From Holophagaceae bacterium UBA706 (GTDB taxonomy: Bacteria; Acidobacteriota; Holophagae; Holophagales; Holophagaceae): a DNA stretch of 12,054 nt. The position numbers were made by a program, and so were the translations under genes. The stretch spans positions 8,162-20,215 of the forward strand of contig DBME01000033.1 of the NCBI GenBank assembly GCA_002298155.1, written 5' to 3'. Positions 1-7,535 of this stretch are shown here, piece after piece. The notes under the pieces are model-generated. The model saw only the letters and a list, made by a program, of their open reading frames with translations. It did no database searches and was not told the DNA's origin. The stretch's first letter is position 1. Every line of letters begins with the position of its first letter.

Positions 1-1
1 C

Positions 2-265
2 GGCCTTCGGAGGGAGGACGTGGAAATCCGTCTTTATGCCGACCGGCTGGTCATCGCCGGCAAGCGGGAGCCGGATCCTCTGATGGATGATGCCACCTAC
101 TACGCCCTGGAGCGCACCTTCGGGCCCTTCCGGCGGGCCTTTTCGCTGCCCTGCGGCGTGGACAGCAGCGCCTGGAGCGCCTCGGTCCAGGACGGCGTCC
201 TCACGGTCAGCCTGCCCAAGTACGTGCCGCCCGTGAACCGCCCCTCACCCCATTCGAGTCATTGA
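2..265 (+). CDS. Small heat-shock protein (Hsp20/alpha-crystallin), C-terminal part
   Basis: ATP-independent holdase chaperone that binds unfolding proteins in the cytoplasm. The frame is open from base 2, and the residues before the GTG at base 20 (GLRREDVEIRL) continue the family's pattern. The gene is therefore cut by the window edge and that GTG is an internal valine, not the start. About 87 residues are visible: the strand DRLVIAGKRE, an aromatic segment (YALERTFGPFRRAFSLP) and the signature A-x-x-x-DGVLTVSLPK that ends the alpha-crystallin domain. A short tail rich in Pro and Ser follows; no clear I-x-I motif for oligomer contact is present. It converges on the cellulase gene, leaving 23 bases between the stops, in which I see no terminator. 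Family assignment is secure; its clients and regulation cannot be seen here. Confidence 0.87.
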   Translation, partial: GLRREDVEIRLYADRLVIAGKREPDPLMDDATYYALERTFGPFRRAFSLPCGVDSSAWSASVQDGVLTVSLPKYVPPVNRPSPHSSH

Positions 266-288
266 GGAGCGGTCCGCGGAGGCAGGCT

Positions 289-1833
289 TCAGAAATGCCC
301 GGTGAGGATGTGCACCAGGCCACCCGCCTGGTAGGTCACGACGTAGGAATCGCCGCTGGTGGCGTGGGTCGTGCCGGTGCCGGCGAACTGGGACCCCAGG
401 GTCCAGGAACCTGCCCCCAGCGTCTGGCCCGGCTGCAGGGTGTAGGTGTAGGTCACGGCCGTGGCGGTGCTGGCGTGGGTCTGGGCGACGACGGAGCCCA
501 GGGTGGTGTACATGCCCGCATAGCTCAGGCCCGCGCTCACCGCGACGGTCACGGTGACGTTGAGGTTCGTGATGGGGGCGGTGGAGGTGCCCTGGAGGTC
601 GATCTCACCCCACCAGGGGCCGTTGGAGGGCACGACGGTCTTGAGGGTGAGGGGGTTGGCGCCGGGCGTGGGCGTCGGTGTGGGTGTGGGCGTGGGGGTC
701 GGGGTCGGCGTTGGCGTCCCGCCGCTGCCGATGAAGGGCGCCTGCAGGGGGGCCAGCACGCTCTGCTTGGCCGGGATGACCGTGGTCCAGTCGTCCGCCA
801 GGAGGCCGCCCGTGTCCCCGGAATCGGGGTTGAAGGACCAGAAGGTGAAGCTGAGGCCGTTGGTCCTGATGTAGGCGGCCAGGGTGGAGAACCACTGCTG
901 GTCGGAGGTGGTCTGGAGGCGTGAGCCGAATTCGCCCAGGAGGACGGGGGCCGCACCGGTGCGCTGCAGGTACCCCCAGTTGGCGTCCCAGACGGCGGCC
1001 AGGTTGCCCGGGTAGCCTGACGCATTGAACCAGGGCTGGGCGTAGACGCTCGCGGGGTAGTCGTGGGCGGAATAGACCAGCTGGCCGGGCACGGAGAGCC
1101 GCACCGGATGGGCCGCCGCCCCGGCCAGGTCGCCGCCCCACCAGTAGGTGGATCCGCCATAGGCTTCCGTGCCTTCCACGAAGATCAGCAGCTGGGGGTT
1201 CACCGCGAGGATGGCGTTGCCGCAGCGCTGGGCCGCCAGCACCCAGTCGTTGGCGGTGCCGTCGCCCCAGGTGGCGGGGCCGTGGGGCTCGTTGTGCAGG
1301 TCGCAGCCGATGACGGTGTCATTGCCCTTGTAGCGCTGGGCGAGCATCTTCCAGTCGCTGATCCAGCGGCTTTCGGGGTAGGCCGCGGTGTACCACAGGG
1401 CGGACTGGCCGCCGCTGTCCGGGCGGTGGCGGTCCAGGATGATCTTGATGCCGCGGGCCTGGCAGCCGGCCACCAGCTTGTCCAGGATCTGCAGGCCCGT
1501 GAGGCCGGACATCTGGGGATTCTGGCTGTAGTCGATGCCGTTGGGCGTGCTGCCCGGGTCGAACAGCTGGTTGCAGTAGGGGACCCGGAGGCAGTTGTAG
1601 CCCTTGGCCTTGATCAGGTCCAGGTAGAAGTCCATGGCATGGGACCAGAGGCCGTGGGGGCAGTAGTTGGAGGTCTCCAGCCCGAACCAGTTGAGGCCCG
1701 TGAGCCGCACAGCCGTGCCCTTGGAATCCAGGATGCGGGACCCCGAGGTGTGCAGGTAGTTCTGGGCCGCCAGCGGCGGTGCTCCGACCGCGAAGCCGGC
1801 CAGCAAAAGGTATCTGAAAGCGGTGAAACGCAT
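289..1833 (-). CDS. Secreted endo-1,4-beta-glucanase, GH5 subfamily 1-like, with Thr-Pro linker and C-terminal module
   Basis: Predicted to cleave internal beta-1,4 bonds of cellulose outside the cytoplasm. The 514-residue protein starts with a signal peptide (MRFTAFRYLLLAGFAVGAPPLAAQ). The GH5 domain (about 25-367) closely resembles, from memory, the Acidothermus E1 endoglucanase: LTGLNWFGLET, the ILDRHRPDSGGQSALWYT stretch, DLHNEPHG with the acid/base Glu182, LVYSAHDY, LGEFGS with the nucleophile Glu301, and FWSFNPDSGDTGG. A nine-fold Thr-Pro linker (373-390) leads to a beta-rich C-terminal module (about 392-514) containing PWWGEIDL and ending in LTGHF. It does not read as a typical CBM2 and may bind carbohydrate. 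An upstream in-frame ATG at 1851 exists, but the ATG at 1833 is preferred because AGGAG lies five bases before it. The gene stands alone; a hairpin lies in its leader. Confidence 0.92.
   Translation of the reverse strand: MRFTAFRYLLLAGFAVGAPPLAAQNYLHTSGSRILDSKGTAVRLTGLNWFGLETSNYCPHGLWSHAMDFYLDLIKAKGYNCLRVPYCNQLFDPGSTPNGIDYSQNPQMSGLTGLQILDKLVAGCQARGIKIILDRHRPDSGGQSALWYTAAYPESRWISDWKMLAQRYKGNDTVIGCDLHNEPHGPATWGDGTANDWVLAAQRCGNAILAVNPQLLIFVEGTEAYGGSTYWWGGDLAGAAAHPVRLSVPGQLVYSAHDYPASVYAQPWFNASGYPGNLAAVWDANWGYLQRTGAAPVLLGEFGSRLQTTSDQQWFSTLAAYIRTNGLSFTFWSFNPDSGDTGGLLADDWTTVIPAKQSVLAPLQAPFIGSGGTPTPTPTPTPTPTPTPTPGANPLTLKTVVPSNGPWWGEIDLQGTSTAPITNLNVTVTVAVSAGLSYAGMYTTLGSVVAQTHASTATAVTYTYTLQPGQTLGAGSWTLGSQFAGTGTTHATSGDSYVVTYQAGGLVHILTGHF
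664..717 (-). repeat. Nine-fold Thr-Pro codon repeat encoding the cellulase linker
   Basis: Eighteen codons alternate Thr and Pro, and on the + strand read as GGCGTN/GGTGTG-like hexamers. This is a typical flexible inter-domain linker of secreted glycoside hydrolases. The repeated DNA could change length by slippage in steps of six bases without breaking the frame. Confidence 0.9.
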
Positions 1834-1838
1834 GCGTG

Positions 1839-1843
1839 CTCCT
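1839..1843 (-). promoter_or_regulatory. Ribosome-binding site deciding the cellulase start
   Basis: AGGAG on the minus strand, five bases before the ATG at 1833. It lies inside the extension that an ATG at 1851 would add, so the shorter start with the signal peptide at its very N-terminus is favoured. Confidence 0.75.
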
Positions 1844-1860
1844 GAGCCCATTCTGTAAAG

Positions 1861-1901
1861 GAACCGCCCGGAGGGCCGCGAAAGGCGGTGCCGGGCGGTT
1901 C
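1861..1901. other. Two-tier hairpin in the leader of the cellulase gene
   Basis: Perfect 11-bp arms, gaaccgcccgg (1861-1871) and ccgggcggttc (1891-1901), enclose 19 bases that hold a second small stem, ccgc (1876-1879) with gcgg (1885-1888). It ends 27 bases before the cellulase start codon, so it would sit in the 5' leader of that mRNA if the promoter is further upstream. Neither side has a run of T, so a classical intrinsic terminator is doubtful. An operator, an mRNA-stabilising stem or a dispersed palindromic repeat are the alternatives. Confidence 0.6.
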
Positions 1902-2002
1902 TTGGATGGCTCCCCGGAGGGTTTCGTTAATTCATTCTGCCGGTTGGACATGGCCGGGCAGCAGTCCACCCGGTTGTCGCGGACTCGGAGAATTCAACCC
2001 GA

Positions 2003-2018
2003 TGGTACGGCGCTTTCA
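2003..2018 (+). promoter_or_regulatory. Weak sigma-54-like promoter candidate for the 98-residue protein
   Basis: TGGTACGGCGCTTTCA fits TGGCACG-N4-TTGCA in spacing and at most positions. However, the highly conserved G of the -12 GC element is a T. It would start transcription near 2030, ahead of the GGAGG at 2042-2046. A GATAAT at 2029-2034 could instead be a -10 element, but it has no visible -35. Confidence 0.2.
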
Positions 2019-2051
2019 CATCGCTCCGGATAATCAGGTCCGGAGGCTGCC

Positions 2052-2348
2052 ATGTGCGAAACCAACGCCAAAGCCATTGATGTGGAAGGGGTGGCAGAGC
2101 CGGGTAAGCCCCTCTTCGTGCCATCGGAAGACGGAAATCTGGCAGAGGAAGGGGCATCCGGTGCCATGGATGTTGCCCTCACCATCGATCTGGACCGGGA
2201 CCTCTTCGGCAGCATCCGGACGTTTGCCAAGGAGATCAATACCCCGCTTGCAGATGCCCTGGTGGGGCTGATCGAATCGGGGCTCATCCTGGCCCAGAAG
2301 AGGCTGGCCCTTGAGGCCTTTGACATGAACGGGTGCAGGAATTCCTAG
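2052..2348 (+). CDS. Hypothetical 98-residue protein, possible ribbon-helix-helix segment
   Basis: I do not recognise this protein. The ATG follows a GGAGG with good spacing, and the frame is short but has a sensible composition. Residues 1-37 are acidic and look flexible. Residues about 40-80 read as a strand (VALTIDLD) followed by two helices (RDLFGSIRTFAKEI and PLADALVGLIESGLILAQKR), the order seen in ribbon-helix-helix (Arc/CopG) DNA-binding proteins. No toxin-like gene follows, so an antitoxin role has no support. It lies alone between the divergent cellulase and the glycosidase gene, 80 bases before the latter. It could equally be a small structural or partner protein. That it is a real gene is fairly likely; the fold is a guess. 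Confidence 0.6.
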   Translation: MCETNAKAIDVEGVAEPGKPLFVPSEDGNLAEEGASGAMDVALTIDLDRDLFGSIRTFAKEINTPLADALVGLIESGLILAQKRLALEAFDMNGCRNS

Positions 2349-2364
2349 TTCCTTGGTCTCCAGG

Positions 2365-2388
2365 GGGCGGTGCACAGCCTTGCCGCCC
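2365..2388. other. Small GC stem-loop after the 98-residue protein
   Basis: gggcgg (2365-2370) pairs with ccgccc (2383-2388) over a 12-base loop, beginning 17 bases after the stop codon. No T run follows, so it is at best a weak or Rho-assisted terminator. The rest of the 2349-2428 spacer shows nothing I can name. Confidence 0.25.
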
Positions 2389-2428
2389 GCGTAACACATC
2401 CGAAACATGGCCATTGGAAACTTGAGGG

Positions 2429-4768
2429 ATGTGGCGCCGGGGATTCACCTTCCTACTCAGGTTGCTCGGGAAGGGCCATTGGGCCCCTTTCCTGAAGGCC
2501 CTGTCCAACCAGGGACGACCGTCCCCGGTATTCTTTCCGCCGGAATTGATCGATCAGGGGTTCAGTTTTGCCCTCACGGGGATCACGAGCACCTTCGGAT
2601 TCCAGGGGCATGCGGATTGGGCCCTGCCGTGGTGGGCCGAACAGCAGCTGCGCAGGGAATCACCCTCCTTCATACCCACGGGCGTGAATGTCCTGACCGT
2701 GAACCTCACCAACCGCAACTGGACATCCCTGGCCCTGCCTGGGGCGCCCTGGAAGGCCATGGTGGACGCATGCGGCATGGTCACCCCCAAGGCCTTTTCC
2801 TGGTCCTGGATGCCGGCTGTGGCCATGGGCGGCCGGACGTGGATTCCCTCGCGCCTGGATACGGACCAGGTGGACCAGGGGCTTCGCGATGGCTGGCAGA
2901 ACCGCGTCGTCACACGCTTCAAGGCCGTGGAAGGACTGGCCTGGAGTTCCGAGGCCATGGCCTTTCGCCATGGGGGCCATGACTGGGTGCACTGGACCCA
3001 CCGCCTCGCCTGGGCAGGGTCAGGGCCCGTGGAACTGACGTTCATGCTCGGCCTGCGCCCTTATAACGCCTTGACCCTGGGGCCCATCTTCCGCAGCCGG
3101 GTGAAACGGGGGCTCTGGAGTGTCAACCGGCAGGCCGCGATGGTTCTGGGCCGCCTTCCGGACGCTGTCGCTTTCGGGCGGGACCGGACGGACCCGCTTC
3201 TGGATCCGCCCCCGGAAGCATCGCAAGCCAGGAGCCGCAGCCGTCATGGCTGGCTGGGAGGGGCGGCCTATTGGCGGCTGAGGCTCGATCCCGGCCAGTG
3301 CTGGGAACTGGGGACCTTCATGCTGGTGCCCGCCAGGGCCGGAAGGCTGCGCTGGAGTGGCGTCGTGACGGAAGGCCTCGGGGAAGCCGCTGAAACCGAA
3401 GCCCAGGCCTGGGCCGAGCGAGGTGCTCCCCTTGGACTTCGCATGGCGGACCCTGGAATCAAAATGCTGGCCGCGGCCCTGGCGAGCCGCCTGTCCGTCT
3501 TCGACAACGGCAGTCACTTCGCACCGGGCGCTTTCTTCTACAACCATCATTGGCTCCGGGACAGTGTGTTCATCGCCACGGCCCATGATCTCTGGGCCAT
3601 GCATGCGGCCGTGGTTGGCAAAGAGCGTGCCTGGCTCAGGACCCAGACCTGGAAGGGGGATTTCCGTTCCCATTCCGGCGAATGGGATGGGTCCGGAGAG
3701 ACCTTGTTCTTCTGGTCCAACCATGGGCTGATGACGGGCGATGGGGGCTTCCTGGAACGGAACTGGCGGCGGCTGGGGAGATGCGCCCGGTGGATTGCCA
3801 GGACACGGCGGAAGGAGAAGGCCGCCGCTGCCGCCGGGTTGCTCCCCGCGGGACTTTCCGCCGAGCACTTCGGTCCCAACGACCACTACCTTTGGGATAA
3901 TTTCTGGAGCCTGGCTGGGTTGGAAAGGTTCCTGCTGGCCATGTCACGGTGGCGGGACGCCCCGGCGGGGGCCCATCGGCTCATGGCGTGGTTGGAGGCT
4001 GAGGCGGCGATCTACCGGGCCGATCTCCAAAGTCACATCGCCCGGCTCACCCAGCGCGAAGGGGGACTGCTCCCCTCGTCCCCTTACCGGCACCCCGATG
4101 CCGCCTGCATCGGCACCCTGGTGGCCCTCAGTCCCCTGGACCTCGATCTGGGGCAGGCCCCGTGGGTTCGGTGCAATGCCGAGTTCCTGCTGAAACACTG
4201 GGCCCAGGATGGCTTCTTCTACCAGCCCATCATCCATACGGGTGGCAATGCCTACTTGACCGCCCAACTGGCCCGGGTTCTCCAATGCCTGGGAGACGGG
4301 CGGTGGCTGGACCTCCTGGAGGGGATCCGGGCCCATGCCTCACCCACCTGCTCCTGGCCTGAAGCCAGCCATCCCCGCACGGGCGGAGGCTGCATGGGGG
4401 ATGGGGACCATGGCTGGGCTTGCGCCGAGGTGCTGTCGTTGATCCGCTTGGCCCTGGTGCGGGACCAGGCCGGGCAGGTCCTCCTGCTCCCCAACACGCC
4501 TGAAGGATGGTGGGCCAACGGTCCTCTGGCCTTGGTGGATGCCCCGACACTCGCCGGCCGTTTGACCTTTGAGCTGAGACCCGTGGGGCAGGGTGTCCAC
4601 CTGCTGTCCTGGGACCTGGACCGCAGCGGGCTCCGTACGGGCTGGCCCCTGATTCTGGTCCTGCCGGACCAATGGCGGCCCGAAGGGGTATTCAAAGTCG
4701 CGGAGACGCCTTGGGGAGCGCCCGCCCTGGAACTGCCGGATACCGGCCGGATCCTTCTGAACAAGTAA
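2429..4768 (+). CDS. Six-hairpin (alpha/alpha)6 glycosidase-like protein
   Basis: Predicted glycoside hydrolase or phosphorylase of the six-hairpin type (related to GH15, GH63 and amylo-1,6-glucosidases); substrate unknown. It has 779 residues and no convincing signal peptide, so it probably acts in the cytoplasm. Residues 1-330 look like a beta-rich N-terminal domain. The helical barrel spans about 335-680, with the motifs YNHHWLRDS (371-379), HSGEWDGSGETLFFW (415-429), LWDNFW (488-493) and a Gly-rich stretch from PEASHPRTGGG to GDGDHGW (644-663). The acidic residues Asp378, Glu418, Asp420 and Glu645 are candidates for catalysis. A C-terminal beta segment (680-779) closes it. A TGA directly precedes the frame's first ATG (2429), so no longer form exists; a GAGGG sits unusually close, so initiation may be weak. 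It pairs with the PHP-glycosyltransferase gene 56 bases downstream. Confidence 0.75.
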   Translation: MWRRGFTFLLRLLGKGHWAPFLKALSNQGRPSPVFFPPELIDQGFSFALTGITSTFGFQGHADWALPWWAEQQLRRESPSFIPTGVNVLTVNLTNRNWTSLALPGAPWKAMVDACGMVTPKAFSWSWMPAVAMGGRTWIPSRLDTDQVDQGLRDGWQNRVVTRFKAVEGLAWSSEAMAFRHGGHDWVHWTHRLAWAGSGPVELTFMLGLRPYNALTLGPIFRSRVKRGLWSVNRQAAMVLGRLPDAVAFGRDRTDPLLDPPPEASQARSRSRHGWLGGAAYWRLRLDPGQCWELGTFMLVPARAGRLRWSGVVTEGLGEAAETEAQAWAERGAPLGLRMADPGIKMLAAALASRLSVFDNGSHFAPGAFFYNHHWLRDSVFIATAHDLWAMHAAVVGKERAWLRTQTWKGDFRSHSGEWDGSGETLFFWSNHGLMTGDGGFLERNWRRLGRCARWIARTRRKEKAAAAAGLLPAGLSAEHFGPNDHYLWDNFWSLAGLERFLLAMSRWRDAPAGAHRLMAWLEAEAAIYRADLQSHIARLTQREGGLLPSSPYRHPDAACIGTLVALSPLDLDLGQAPWVRCNAEFLLKHWAQDGFFYQPIIHTGGNAYLTAQLARVLQCLGDGRWLDLLEGIRAHASPTCSWPEASHPRTGGGCMGDGDHGWACAEVLSLIRLALVRDQAGQVLLLPNTPEGWWANGPLALVDAPTLAGRLTFELRPVGQGVHLLSWDLDRSGLRTGWPLILVLPDQWRPEGVFKVAETPWGAPALELPDTGRILLNK

Positions 4769-4810
4769 CCTGGAAATTACCCCCTCACCACATTCAGGGA
4801 CCAATCGGCC

Positions 4811-4815
4811 AGGAG
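4811..4815 (+). promoter_or_regulatory. Ribosome-binding site deciding a GTG start for the PHP-glycosyltransferase
   Basis: AGGAG lies nine bases before the in-frame GTG at 4825. The frame is open back to an ATG at 4672, but that start would overlap the glycosidase gene by 97 bases. The residues it adds look like frame-shifted readthrough, not protein. Confidence 0.6.
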
Positions 4816-4824
4816 TATGGTGGC

Positions 4825-7503
4825 GTGTCGGAACCCACCCTCATCCCTGACCCCTCTTTCCGCGCCAGCCTGCTGCATAAGCTGGCAGGGCGCCTCGAGG
4901 CCAGCGTTCCTGATGGGGAATGCCTGCGCATCGACCTCCATTGCCACGACAAGCATTCCGATGTTCCGGACGAGTTGTGGGGGAGGATCCTGCGTCTTCC
5001 GGAATCCTGGGTGGAGCCCCGCAGGCTGCACAAGCTTCTCCGCAAGCGGGGCGCCACGGCCTGGACGGTCACCAACCACAACAACGCCCGGTCCTGCTGG
5101 GAACTCGCCGAACGGGGCAAGGACGTCCTCAGCGCGGCGGAGTGGACCTGCCAGTTTCCGGAGTATGACCTCGCCATCCATGTACTGGTCTATGGCTTCA
5201 CGCCAGAACAGGAACCGGAGCTGGATCGCCTGCGCAGGGATATCTACGCGTTCCTCCGGTACTGCCGAAAGCACGACCTGCCGGTCATCCAGCCCCACCC
5301 GCTCTATTTCTACACGCGGGAGCATCAACCCCCCCTGGAGGTTTTCGAGAAATTCGCGCTGCTGTTCGAGCGGTTTGAGGTCTTCAACGGCCAGCGGGAT
5401 CCCTGGCAGAACCTCCTGGCCTGGGAGTGGGTCGCTGCCATGGATCCGGAGCGCTTGCGGGGTTATGCGCGCAAACATGCCCTCGACCCCTTCGAGTTCT
5501 GCGCCGATCCCTGGAACAAGGCGCTTGCCGGGGGATCCGATGACCACTTTGGCGTCTTCGCGGGTTTGACGGGCACATGGCTGCGGGTGCCGGGGCTGGC
5601 CGAACGCCTGAAGGACGGGGAACAGCCGTCGGAATTGGCGCTTGAGGCACTTCGCGCCAAACGGATGGGCCCTTTCGGCAAGGCCGTGGGGCAGGAGAAC
5701 CTGACCGGCGCCTTCCTGGACTTCTTCGCCGAGGCGGCCGTCAAATTCGAGGACCCGGGGCTCCTGCGCATCCTTCTCCACAAGGGGGAAACCTCCGACA
5801 AGACCTGGTGCCTGGGCGTGGCCAACGGGCTTGCGGAGTTGCGCCGGCACACCTACACGATGCGCTTCCTCAAGGCCTGGCACGCCAGCCTCCAGGGCGA
5901 AAAGCCTGGTGTCATGCTCAAACTGACCGTCAAGGAGGACTACAAGGACTTCCTGAAGCACCTTGGGCATATCGCAAAGGTCGTGCGCAAGCACCCCGAG
6001 GACCTGCCGGAAACGCTTCGCGATGCCCTGTCGGACATGTTCCGGGGAATGATGAAGCTGATGCTCGCCCGGGCCCGCAAAGGCCTCGCGCCCCTGGCTG
6101 CGAGGTGGGAAGCCGAGGGCGAGGGCCGTGGGGTGGGCCTCGGCAACTGGATCGAGCACCTGGAGGTGCCGAGCCATTTCCGGTCCCTTCTCGGCAACGA
6201 ACGCCTGAAGAAGCCCCAGTCCATGAGCGCCGTGCAGGTTTCCGCCGTCCTTGACGACCTGACCTTCCCCACGCTCATGGCCACCCTGTTGGCGGGCGCC
6301 TCCGGGGTCGCCGCCCATCACCTGCACGGGGGCCGGGACTTGATGAACGGTCTGGCCGCGGACCTGGGGGCGACCCAGCATCCCCAGCGGGTGCTGTGGC
6401 TGACGGACACGTTTCTCGATGGCAACGGCGTATCCAGCGCGCTCCAATCCGTCCTGGCGGAAGTGCGCAGGCGTGACCTGCCCGTGGATTTCCTCATCTG
6501 CCACGGGGAGCAAGCGCCCGGGGATCACCTGCAGGTGGTCAGACCCCTGGAAGCCTTCACCGTGCCCGGGTTCGGAGAGCAGCCCATCCGCCTTCCGGAC
6601 CTGCTGGAGGTGCTGCGCCTTGTGGAAGCCGAGGGGTACGACCGGCTCATCGTCTCCACGGAAGGTGTCATGGGCTGGGTGGGGCTCTTCCTCAAACATG
6701 CCCTCCGGGTCCCCGCGCACTTCTTCATGCACACGGACTGGCTGGAATTCCTGGTGCACAATTCCGACCTGGATCAGCAGGGGCTTGACCGGGCGCGCCG
6801 TCTGCTTAGGTGGTTCTACCGGCACTGGGACGGCCTGTTCGTCCTCAACCGGCAGCATCTGGAATGGCTCGCGGGAAGCGCCATGGACATTCCACGGGAA
6901 TCCCTACACCTCACCGCCCACTGGGCGGCTCCCGAGTATGGTCCGGGAACGGAAGCCGGCCCGGCCGTGCCCTCGGGGGTTGACCCAAGCCGGCCTGTCC
7001 TACTGTATGTCGGACGCCTGTCGGAAGAGAAGGGGGTCCTCGACGTGGTGGCAGCTTGGCGTCAGGTCCTCCTCGAGGTCCCGAACGCGCAACTGGTGAT
7101 TGCGGGCCAGGGGCCGGCAGAAGGCCGGTTGAGGACCCTGGCGCCGGAAGCCCACTTCCCGGGCTGGGTGGACCGGGTGACCCTCGCCGGATGGTACCGG
7201 GCCAGCACCCTGCTGCTCTTCCCCTCACGCTTCGACACCTTCGGGTGTGCTGTCCTGGAGGCCCTGAGCTGCGGGCTGCCGGTGGCGTGCTACCCGGTAA
7301 AAGGGCCTGCGGACTTGATCCAGGAGGGTTTGAATGGCCTCGTGTGCTCGGATGCCCTGGATATGGGCCAGCGCGTGGCCGCCTACCTGAAGCTCCCCGC
7401 CGGGGACCAGGAAGCCTATCGGAGCCAAGCCCTGGCGAGGGCAGGGCAATACCGGGCGGATGCGATCATGGACGACATGCTGCGCGTGATGGGGCTGGGC
7501 TAG
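4825..7503 (+). CDS. PHP-domain / GT4 glycosyltransferase fusion protein
   Basis: A probably bifunctional cytoplasmic protein of 892 residues (GTG start). The N-terminal third carries the PHP metal-hydrolase pattern: DLHCHDKHSD (37-46), TNHNN (83-87, where TDHN is usual), AAEW with Glu106, IHVLVYGF (118-125), QPHP (156-159), FEVFNG (184-189) and GGSDDH (236-241). Residues about 290-515 are largely helical and match nothing I know. The C-terminal part is a GT-B fold: VLWLTDTFLDGNGVSSAL (523-540) as the acceptor-side start, LLYVGRLSEEKGV (726-738), and FPSRFDTFGCAVLEALSCG (799-817). The last holds the donor-site E-x7-E motif as Asp804/Glu812, followed by YPVKGPADLI. It resembles GT4 mannosyl- and glycolipid transferases of the SqdX type. 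It converges on the EAL gene with 16 bases between the stops. Domain calls are firm; donor, acceptor and PHP substrate are unknown. Confidence 0.85.
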   Translation: MSEPTLIPDPSFRASLLHKLAGRLEASVPDGECLRIDLHCHDKHSDVPDELWGRILRLPESWVEPRRLHKLLRKRGATAWTVTNHNNARSCWELAERGKDVLSAAEWTCQFPEYDLAIHVLVYGFTPEQEPELDRLRRDIYAFLRYCRKHDLPVIQPHPLYFYTREHQPPLEVFEKFALLFERFEVFNGQRDPWQNLLAWEWVAAMDPERLRGYARKHALDPFEFCADPWNKALAGGSDDHFGVFAGLTGTWLRVPGLAERLKDGEQPSELALEALRAKRMGPFGKAVGQENLTGAFLDFFAEAAVKFEDPGLLRILLHKGETSDKTWCLGVANGLAELRRHTYTMRFLKAWHASLQGEKPGVMLKLTVKEDYKDFLKHLGHIAKVVRKHPEDLPETLRDALSDMFRGMMKLMLARARKGLAPLAARWEAEGEGRGVGLGNWIEHLEVPSHFRSLLGNERLKKPQSMSAVQVSAVLDDLTFPTLMATLLAGASGVAAHHLHGGRDLMNGLAADLGATQHPQRVLWLTDTFLDGNGVSSALQSVLAEVRRRDLPVDFLICHGEQAPGDHLQVVRPLEAFTVPGFGEQPIRLPDLLEVLRLVEAEGYDRLIVSTEGVMGWVGLFLKHALRVPAHFFMHTDWLEFLVHNSDLDQQGLDRARRLLRWFYRHWDGLFVLNRQHLEWLAGSAMDIPRESLHLTAHWAAPEYGPGTEAGPAVPSGVDPSRPVLLYVGRLSEEKGVLDVVAAWRQVLLEVPNAQLVIAGQGPAEGRLRTLAPEAHFPGWVDRVTLAGWYRASTLLLFPSRFDTFGCAVLEALSCGLPVACYPVKGPADLIQEGLNGLVCSDALDMGQRVAAYLKLPAGDQEAYRSQALARAGQYRADAIMDDMLRVMGLG

Positions 7504-7512
7504 CCGCTCAAA

Positions 7513-7535
7513 CGCCGTCTCAGAGACCGACGGCG
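7513..7535. terminator. Candidate terminator between convergent genes
   Basis: cgccgtc (7513-7519) pairs with gacggcg (7529-7535) over a nine-base loop. On the minus strand the second arm is followed by TTT, giving a weak intrinsic terminator for the EAL gene, whose TGA lies in the loop. On the + strand no T run follows. It may serve both convergent transcripts. Confidence 0.4.

Noticed and set aside
1319..1969. Minus-strand frame beginning upstream of the cellulase (216 codons)
   Set aside because: It becomes a shadow of the cellulase in another frame, and its Pro/Arg/Gly-rich product has no family; only its first dozen residues look protein-like.
2407..2982. + strand open frame overlapping the start of the glycosidase gene
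   Set aside because: It is a shifted-frame shadow with no motif; the frame starting at 2429 carries the glycosidase sequence through to 4768.
4672..4824. Upstream ATG start for the PHP-glycosyltransferase
   Set aside because: It would overlap the glycosidase gene by 97 bases and adds residues unlike a protein N-terminus; the GTG at 4825 has a proper ribosome-binding site.
4777..6858. Long minus-strand open frame (693 codons) opposite the PHP-glycosyltransferase gene
   Set aside because: It lies antisense to clear PHP and GT4 motifs and has no recognisable domain; GC-rich codon bias keeps the opposite frame open.
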